From Flavobacteriaceae bacterium (GTDB taxonomy: Bacteria; Bacteroidota; Bacteroidia; Flavobacteriales; Flavobacteriaceae): a stretch of DNA of 10,932 nucleotides. The notes under the pieces are model-generated. The model ran no database searches and was not told the DNA's origin. It saw nothing but the letters and a program-made list of their open reading frames with translations. The position numbers were made by a program, and so were the translations under genes. Numbering within the stretch: the first letter of the stretch is position 1; each line of letters starts with the position of its first letter. The stretch is from NCBI GenBank assembly GCA_014763515.1, contig JACXVH010000046.1, positions 1 through 10,932 of the forward strand, read 5' to 3'. This document shows positions 6,800 to 10,932 of this stretch, one piece after another.

Positions 6800-9076
6800 A
6801 TGGCTGTAAAAAAAACTGAAAATTCAGATTTTTCTAAGTATGTGAAAACATTTTGGAAAATATTTTTTGGTGGTGTTGGTTTCGTAATACTACTTTTCCT
6901 TTTTGCTTCATGGGGCTTGTTAGGATCAATGCCAAGTTTCGAAAAATTAGAGAATCCTGATTCAAATATTGCTACTGAAATTATTTCTTCAGATGGAGAA
7001 GTAATTGGTAAATTCTATGCCGAAAACAGAGTTCCTGTTAAGTTTCAAGATTTACCACCTCATTTAGTAAATGCTTTAGTTGCTACAGAAGACGAACGCT
7101 TTTACGAACATTCTGGTATAGATGGCAGAGGTACCATAAGGGCGGTCGTAAAACTAGGAACAGATGGTGGTGCCAGTACCATTACACAACAGTTAGCTAA
7201 ATTATTATTCCACGGAGAAGGCTCAAAAAATATTGTAATGCGTATTCTGCAAAAAGTAAAAGAATGGGTTATTGCAGTTCGTTTAGAGCGTCAATACACA
7301 AAACAAGAAATTTTAGCAATGTATCTTAACGAAGTAGATTTTCTATACAATGCTGTTGGGATTCGTTCTGCTGCTAAAATCTATTTTAATAAAGAACCTA
7401 AAAATTTAACTGTAGAAGAATCAGCTGTTTTAGTAGGAATGCTTAAAAATCCTTCTCTTTATAATCCGAAGAAAAAAGAGAAAAATGCCTTTAATAGAAG
7501 AAACACTGTTTTAGGACAAATGGTAAAAGGAGGATTTATTACTGAAGCAGAAAAAGCTAAATTAAGTAAAGATCCTATTCATTTAAACTTCAAACCAGAA
7601 AGTCACAAAGAAGGAAATGCTACTTATTTTAGAGAATACCTTCGTGATTATATGAAAAAATGGGTGAAAGATCACCCAAAAGAAGATGGTTCTGAATATG
7701 ATATTTATAGAGATGGATTAAAAATATATGTAACTATTGATTCTAAAATGCAACAATATGCAGAAGAAGCTGTAGCTGAACATATGCCTATTCTACAAAA
7801 CAAATTTTTCGATTTAGCTAAATCAAACAAAAATGCACCTTTCTTAAATATTACTACTGAAGAAACAGATAGAATTATGAATCGCGCTATGAAAAGTTCG
7901 GAAAGATGGCGCTTAATGAAAGATGAAGGAAAATCGGAGGAAGAAATTATAAAATCTTTCGATGTAAAAACCGAAATGAAAATTTTCACATGGAAAGGTG
8001 AACGCGATACCATTATGACTCCTAGAGACTCTATACGTTACTATAAGCATTTCTTACAAACTGGAATGATGGCAATGGAACCTCAAACAGGACAAATAAA
8101 AGCATGGGTTGGAGGAATTAATTATAAATATTTTCAATACGATCACGTTGGTCAAGGGGCTCGTCAAGTAGGTTCTACATTCAAACCCTTTGTTTATTCA
8201 ACCGCAATTGAACAATTGGGTATGTCGCCATGTGATTCTATTATAGATGGCCCATTTACTATGCCAAAAGGGAAATGGGGAATTGATCAAGCTTGGTCTC
8301 CAAGAAACTCAGACGGTAAGTTTCGAGGAATGATTACTCTTAAACAAGCTTTAGCAAATTCAGTTAACACGGTTTCTGCTAAATTAATGGATCGTGTTGG
8401 GCCTAAATCTGTTGTCGATATGGTGCATGATTTGGGAGTAACATCAGAAATTCCAGCGCGTCCAGCTATTGCACTTGGAGCAGTAGAAATTACTGTTGAA
8501 GAAATGGTTGGTGCTTTTAGCACTTTTGCAAACCAAGGCGTTTATGTAAAACCAACTTTCATCACTAGAATTGAAGACAAAAATGGAGTTGTACTAGACC
8601 AAATCGTTCCAGAAAGTAAGGACGTCATGAATAGAGACGTGGCTTATGCAATTGTAAAATTATTAGAGGGTGTTACCGAATCTGGAACTGGTCAACGTTT
8701 ACGCTGGGGAGGAGTAAGTGGTTTAACACAATATAAATATGCTTTTACGAATCCTATAGCAGGTAAAACGGGAACTTCTCAAAACAACTCCGATGGATGG
8801 TTCATGGGAATGGTACCAAATTTAGTTGCTGGTGTTTGGGTAGGAAACGAAGATCGTTCAGCCCATTTCAGACAAACTTTATACGGACAAGGAGCTACAA
8901 TGGCTTTACCTATCTGGGGACTGTTTATGGATAAATGTTACAAAGACGAAAACTTAACGGTTTCAAGAGGTGCTTTTGAAAGACCAAAAGATTTATCAAT
9001 AAAAGTAGATTGTTGGAAAAAAGAAGTTGACACAACTGCTATTGATGAACCAGATTTAGAAGAATTCGATTTTTAA
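6800..9076 (+). CDS. mrcA: Class A penicillin-binding protein (PBP1A-like transglycosylase/transpeptidase)
   Basis: A bifunctional enzyme that polymerises lipid II into glycan strands and cross-links their peptides in the periplasm, anchored in the inner membrane. The 758-residue protein has a short cytoplasmic tail and one membrane segment (about 19-41). The GT51 glycosyltransferase domain carries ATEDERFYEHSGID (catalytic Glu97 in EDxxFxxH), GGASTITQQLAK (123-134), KVKEW...RLERQYTKQEILAMYLN (152-177) and KIYFNKEPKNLTVEESA (193-209). A Bacteroidota-style linker (about 280-415) leads to the transpeptidase domain, with nucleophile Ser459 and Lys462 in GSTFKPF, SVN (521-523) and KTGTS (656-660). 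All active-site motifs are intact. The C-terminus is acidic (DEPDLEEFDF). It lies 3 nt behind gldH; only 21 nt separate it from scoA. Confidence 0.97.
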   Translation: MAVKKTENSDFSKYVKTFWKIFFGGVGFVILLFLFASWGLLGSMPSFEKLENPDSNIATEIISSDGEVIGKFYAENRVPVKFQDLPPHLVNALVATEDERFYEHSGIDGRGTIRAVVKLGTDGGASTITQQLAKLLFHGEGSKNIVMRILQKVKEWVIAVRLERQYTKQEILAMYLNEVDFLYNAVGIRSAAKIYFNKEPKNLTVEESAVLVGMLKNPSLYNPKKKEKNAFNRRNTVLGQMVKGGFITEAEKAKLSKDPIHLNFKPESHKEGNATYFREYLRDYMKKWVKDHPKEDGSEYDIYRDGLKIYVTIDSKMQQYAEEAVAEHMPILQNKFFDLAKSNKNAPFLNITTEETDRIMNRAMKSSERWRLMKDEGKSEEEIIKSFDVKTEMKIFTWKGERDTIMTPRDSIRYYKHFLQTGMMAMEPQTGQIKAWVGGINYKYFQYDHVGQGARQVGSTFKPFVYSTAIEQLGMSPCDSIIDGPFTMPKGKWGIDQAWSPRNSDGKFRGMITLKQALANSVNTVSAKLMDRVGPKSVVDMVHDLGVTSEIPARPAIALGAVEITVEEMVGAFSTFANQGVYVKPTFITRIEDKNGVVLDQIVPESKDVMNRDVAYAIVKLLEGVTESGTGQRLRWGGVSGLTQYKYAFTNPIAGKTGTSQNNSDGWFMGMVPNLVAGVWVGNEDRSAHFRQTLYGQGATMALPIWGLFMDKCYKDENLTVSRGAFERPKDLSIKVDCWKKEVDTTAIDEPDLEEFDF

Positions 9077-9097
9077 AAACAACAAACTAAACATATT

Positions 9098-9919
9098 ATG
9101 ATTAACCGAAAAGTAAACTCTGTTCAAGAAGCCTTAGAAGGTATCGAAAGTGGAATGACTATCATGCTTGGTGGTTTCGGACTTTGTGGTATCCCTGAGA
9201 ACAGTATTGCTCAACTAGTTCAAATGGAAGTTAACAACTTAACATGCATTTCAAACAATGCTGGTGTCGACGATTTTGGATTAGGTTTATTATTACAGAA
9301 AAGACAAATTAAAAAAATGATTTCTTCTTATGTAGGAGAAAATGCAGAATTTGAACGCCAAATGCTTTCTGGTGAATTAGAAGTGGAACTAACACCTCAA
9401 GGAACATTAGCAGAAAAATGTCGTGCTGCTCAAGCTGGAATCCCAGCCTTCTTTACTCCTGCTGGTTACGGAACTGAAGTAGCCGAAGGAAAAGAAGTTC
9501 GAGAATTTAACGGAAAAATGCACATTTTGGAACATGCTTTTAAAGCTGATTTCGCAATCGTTAAAGCATGGAAAGGTGACGAAGCAGGTAATTTAATATT
9601 CAAAGGAACAGCACGTAACTTCAATGCGCCTATGGCAGGAGCAGGAAAAATTACAAACCGTTTTGAAATGGCTTCTCAAATTTTCAGATGTGGAACTTCA
9701 ATTGGAGCAAATATTAAAGAAGCTCAAAATGCAGAAAGTAAAGCTGATTTCATTCATAAGTTTAAAATTTCAGCAAAAGAAGCAGATGAATTACAATATT
9801 GGTTAGAACTTTGTATGAAATCAGAATTCTATCCAAATCCAAGTGAAGAACTATTAAACAAATTAAAATCAATCAATTTGATAATTTCGAAGATTATATC
9901 ATCATCAAAAAATAAATAA
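9098..9919 (+). CDS. scoA: Succinyl-CoA:3-oxoacid CoA-transferase subunit A, C-terminally replaced by a four-helix-bundle fragment
   Basis: Residues 1-186 are ScoA, the alpha subunit of the enzyme that moves CoA from succinyl-CoA to acetoacetate. Features are the CoA-transferase signature GMTIMLGGFGLCGIP (19-33), NNAGVDDFGLGLLL, SYVGENAEFERQ, ELTPQGTLAEKCRAA, FFTPAGYGTEVAEGKE and the GTARNFNAPMAGAGKIT segment. At that point the family normally continues with a VEVEELV-type strand and a conserved IHIPGI..QRI end, for a total of about 233 residues. Here, without a frameshift or stop, residues 187-273 are instead a four-helix-bundle (S23/IVP-type) sequence. About 45 native residues are therefore missing and the total is 273. 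The pairing scoB partner also lacks its C-terminal part. Activity is doubtful. It may be a decaying fusion, a functional chimera or an assembly error. The 21-nt gap to the PBP gene leaves little space for a promoter. Confidence 0.9.
   Translation: MINRKVNSVQEALEGIESGMTIMLGGFGLCGIPENSIAQLVQMEVNNLTCISNNAGVDDFGLGLLLQKRQIKKMISSYVGENAEFERQMLSGELEVELTPQGTLAEKCRAAQAGIPAFFTPAGYGTEVAEGKEVREFNGKMHILEHAFKADFAIVKAWKGDEAGNLIFKGTARNFNAPMAGAGKITNRFEMASQIFRCGTSIGANIKEAQNAESKADFIHKFKISAKEADELQYWLELCMKSEFYPNPSEELLNKLKSINLIISKIISSSKNK
9656..9919 (+). pseudogene. N-terminally truncated four-helix-bundle (S23/23S IVS-type) gene fused in frame to scoA
   Basis: Encodes residues 187-273 of the fusion: NRFEMASQIFRCGTSIGANI, KEAQNAESKADFIHKFKISAKEADELQYWLELC, then a last helix ending IISSSKNK. 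RxGTSIGAN, EAQNAESKADFIHK and KEAdExxYWLEL are hallmarks of the 'four helix bundle protein' family (ribosomal S23 / 23S rRNA intervening-sequence proteins). Such proteins are about 115-120 residues and are common as small stand-alone genes in flavobacteria. About 35 N-terminal residues (the first helix) are lost while the C-terminus looks complete. The simplest history is scoA, four-helix-bundle gene, scoB, followed by a deletion that joined the first two in frame. It is part of the open scoA frame and so could be translated. Confidence 0.85.
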
Positions 9920-9951
9920 TTTTCAAATCATCAAATTTTCAAATCATCAAA
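9920..9951 (+). repeat. Two perfect 16-bp tandem copies between scoA fusion and scoB
   Basis: TTTTCAAATCATCAAA occurs twice back to back (9920-9935 and 9936-9951), filling nearly all of the 37-nt gap between the fusion's stop codon and the scoB ATG. The internal 14-mer TCAAATTTTCAAAT recurs at 10550-10563 behind scoB. It looks like an AT-rich intergenic repeat family that accompanies the four-helix-bundle sequence. Confidence 0.9.
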
Positions 9952-9956
9952 TTAAA

Positions 9957-10487
9957 ATGGCTTTAGATAAAAATCAAATCGCAAAACGAATTGCTAAAGA
10001 AGTAAAAGATGGCTACTATGTAAATCTTGGAATTGGTATTCCTACATTAGTTGCCAACTTTGTTCGTGAAGATATATCCGTAGAATTTCAATCAGAAAAT
10101 GGAGTTTTAGGCATGGGTCCCTTTCCTTATGAAGGAGAAGAAGATGCCGACATTATTAATGCAGGAAAACAAACGATTACTACATTGCCAGGCGCAAGTT
10201 TCTTCGATTCTGCTTTTAGCTTCGGAATGATTCGCTCACAAAAAGTAGATTTAACGATTTTAGGAGCTATGGAAGTTTCTGAAAATGGTGATATTGCCAA
10301 CTGGAAAATTCCTGGAAAAATGGTTAAAGGAATGGGTGGTGCTATGGATTTAGTAGCTTCTGCAGAAAATATCATCGTGGCTATGATGCACGTTAATAAA
10401 GCTGGAGAATCAAAACTTTTAAAACGTTGTTCGTTACCTTTAACAGGTGTAGGTTGTGTAAAAAATCCTGAGATGATTTTAGACTAA
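9957..10487 (+). CDS. scoB: Succinyl-CoA:3-oxoacid CoA-transferase subunit B, shortened near the C-terminus
   Basis: This is the beta subunit, which carries the catalytic glutamate that forms the CoA thioester. Visible are NLGIGIPTLVANF (23-35), the active-site signature FQSENGVLGMG with Glu47 (44-54), ADIINAGKQTIT, GASFFDSAFSFGMIR, the DLTILGAMEVSENGDIANW segment and KGMGGAMDLVASAENIIVAMMH. The family normally continues after PLTGVGCVK with a VTELAVLEV-type strand and about 40 more residues, for about 217 in total. Here only NPEMILD follows, giving 176 residues. PEMILD resembles the usual last residues (IPEM...), so an in-frame internal deletion after Lys169 (around 10463) is more likely than a premature stop, and neither other frame restores the missing segment. 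The active site is intact, but the fold lacks a core strand, so function is uncertain. Confidence 0.9.
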   Translation: MALDKNQIAKRIAKEVKDGYYVNLGIGIPTLVANFVREDISVEFQSENGVLGMGPFPYEGEEDADIINAGKQTITTLPGASFFDSAFSFGMIRSQKVDLTILGAMEVSENGDIANWKIPGKMVKGMGGAMDLVASAENIIVAMMHVNKAGESKLLKRCSLPLTGVGCVKNPEMILD

Positions 10488-10499
10488 CATAAATTATTC

Positions 10500-10564
10500 A
10501 ATTTGAAAATTTGAGAATTTGAAAATGAGCTAATTAGTAAGTTTCATCTTCAAATTTTCAAATT
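10500..10564 (+). repeat. 15-bp perfect inverted repeat behind scoB, possible terminator
   Basis: AATTTGAAAATTTGA (10500-10514) and its exact reverse complement TCAAATTTTCAAATT (10550-10564) flank 35 bases, and a seven-base T run follows (10563-10569). It could act as a terminator of scoB. It has no GC core, however, and belongs to the same AT-rich repeat family as the tandem copies at 9920-9951; a further half copy (TTTTCAAATC) lies at 10571-10580. Confidence 0.6.
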
Positions 10565-10585
10565 TTTTTATTTTCAAATCAAAAA

Positions 10586-10932
10586 ATGAATCCAAAAGTA
10601 ATTTTAAAATCGAGTAAAGAAAAGTCAATACTAAGAAGACATCCATGGGTATTTAGTGGTGCTGTTTATGGCGTTACTGAAGAACTAGAAGACGGACAAT
10701 TAGTAGATGTTGTAGATAACAATCAAAAACATTTAGGTACAGGTTTTTTTAGCGACAGAGGAAGTATAGTGGTTCGATTATTGACTTTCGGAAAAGAGCA
10801 ATTTACCGAAAACTTTTGGGTTGAAAAATTTCAAGCTGCTTGGGAATTACGAACTAAATTATTGGATGTAAATGAAACAGATGCTTTCCGAGTGATTCAT
10901 GGAGAAGGCGATGGCATTCCTGGATTAATCAT
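10586..10932 (+). CDS. RlmI/RlmK-like class I SAM-dependent rRNA methyltransferase (5' part)
   Basis: The first 115 codons are visible and the frame runs off the right edge. The N-terminus (VILKSSKEKSILRRHPWVFSGAV, 5-27) and the strand pattern DGQLVDVVDNNQKHLGTGFFS are the PUA domain of the YccW/RlmI family (23S rRNA m5C methyltransferases). FRVIHGEGDGIPGLI (101-115) opens the central domain that precedes the catalytic Rossmann fold. The catalytic Cys and SAM-binding motifs lie outside the window, so the exact RNA target is unknown. The ATG at 10586 follows the repeat-rich 98-nt gap behind scoB and gives a native-length N-terminus; no Shine-Dalgarno is seen. Confidence 0.88.
   Translation, partial: MNPKVILKSSKEKSILRRHPWVFSGAVYGVTEELEDGQLVDVVDNNQKHLGTGFFSDRGSIVVRLLTFGKEQFTENFWVEKFQAAWELRTKLLDVNETDAFRVIHGEGDGIPGLI

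Noticed and set aside
7705..8523. Minus-strand open frames inside the PBP gene
   Set aside because: They are shadows of a strongly conserved coding region with intact catalytic motifs.
9624..9806. 60-residue open frame across the scoA fusion joint
   Set aside because: It is an out-of-frame shadow. It does not restore the missing ScoA C-terminus, so it does not support a frameshift explanation for the fusion.

Overview
The window looks like chromosomal DNA of a flavobacterium (Bacteroidota, Flavobacteriaceae). It is AT-rich and carries a gene for the gliding-motility lipoprotein GldH. Its promoters resemble the Bacteroidota -7 box TAnnTTTG, and Shine-Dalgarno sequences are mostly absent. There are no tRNAs, rRNAs, CRISPR arrays or transposases.

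Left part (1-1914, minus strand). recA has its own terminator (884-908). It is followed by a small predicted lipoprotein and then by an ECF-type sigma factor that runs off the left edge and appears to start at TTG. An intergenic region of about 205 bp (1915-2119) holds divergent promoters for recA and for the next operon.

Middle-left (2056-5024, plus strand). This is a tight three-gene operon: trhO (rhodanese-type tRNA U34 hydroxylase), trhP (U32-family tRNA U34 hydroxylase) and a single-cluster ferredoxin. They are joined by two TAATG stop/start overlaps and closed by a hairpin terminator. The two enzymes belong to unrelated families but perform the same tRNA wobble-uridine hydroxylation by O2-dependent and prephenate/Fe-S-dependent routes. 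Here both end in the same 86-residue domain, about 48% identical without gaps. The operon therefore looks like a dedicated ho5U34 module in which both enzymes may use a common docking domain.

Middle-right (5046-9076). PSP1-domain protein (RicT-like), gldH and a class A penicillin-binding protein are packed with a 20-nt overlap and a 3-nt gap. Two small GTTCC/GGAAC palindromes bracket the PSP1 start codon and could form alternative mRNA structures.

Right part (9098-10932). scoA and scoB, encoding the two subunits of a succinyl-CoA:3-oxoacid CoA-transferase, are both abnormal. ScoA follows its family to residue 186, then continues in frame into an N-terminally truncated four-helix-bundle protein of the S23/23S-intervening-sequence type. 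ScoB breaks off after GVGCVK and ends seven residues later, with what looks like the native last residues, so about 40 residues are missing. AT-rich TTTTCAAAT repeats flank scoB. A partial RlmI/RlmK-like rRNA methyltransferase gene ends the window. The damaged CoA-transferase pair and the trhO/trhP shared domain are the two observations most worth following up.
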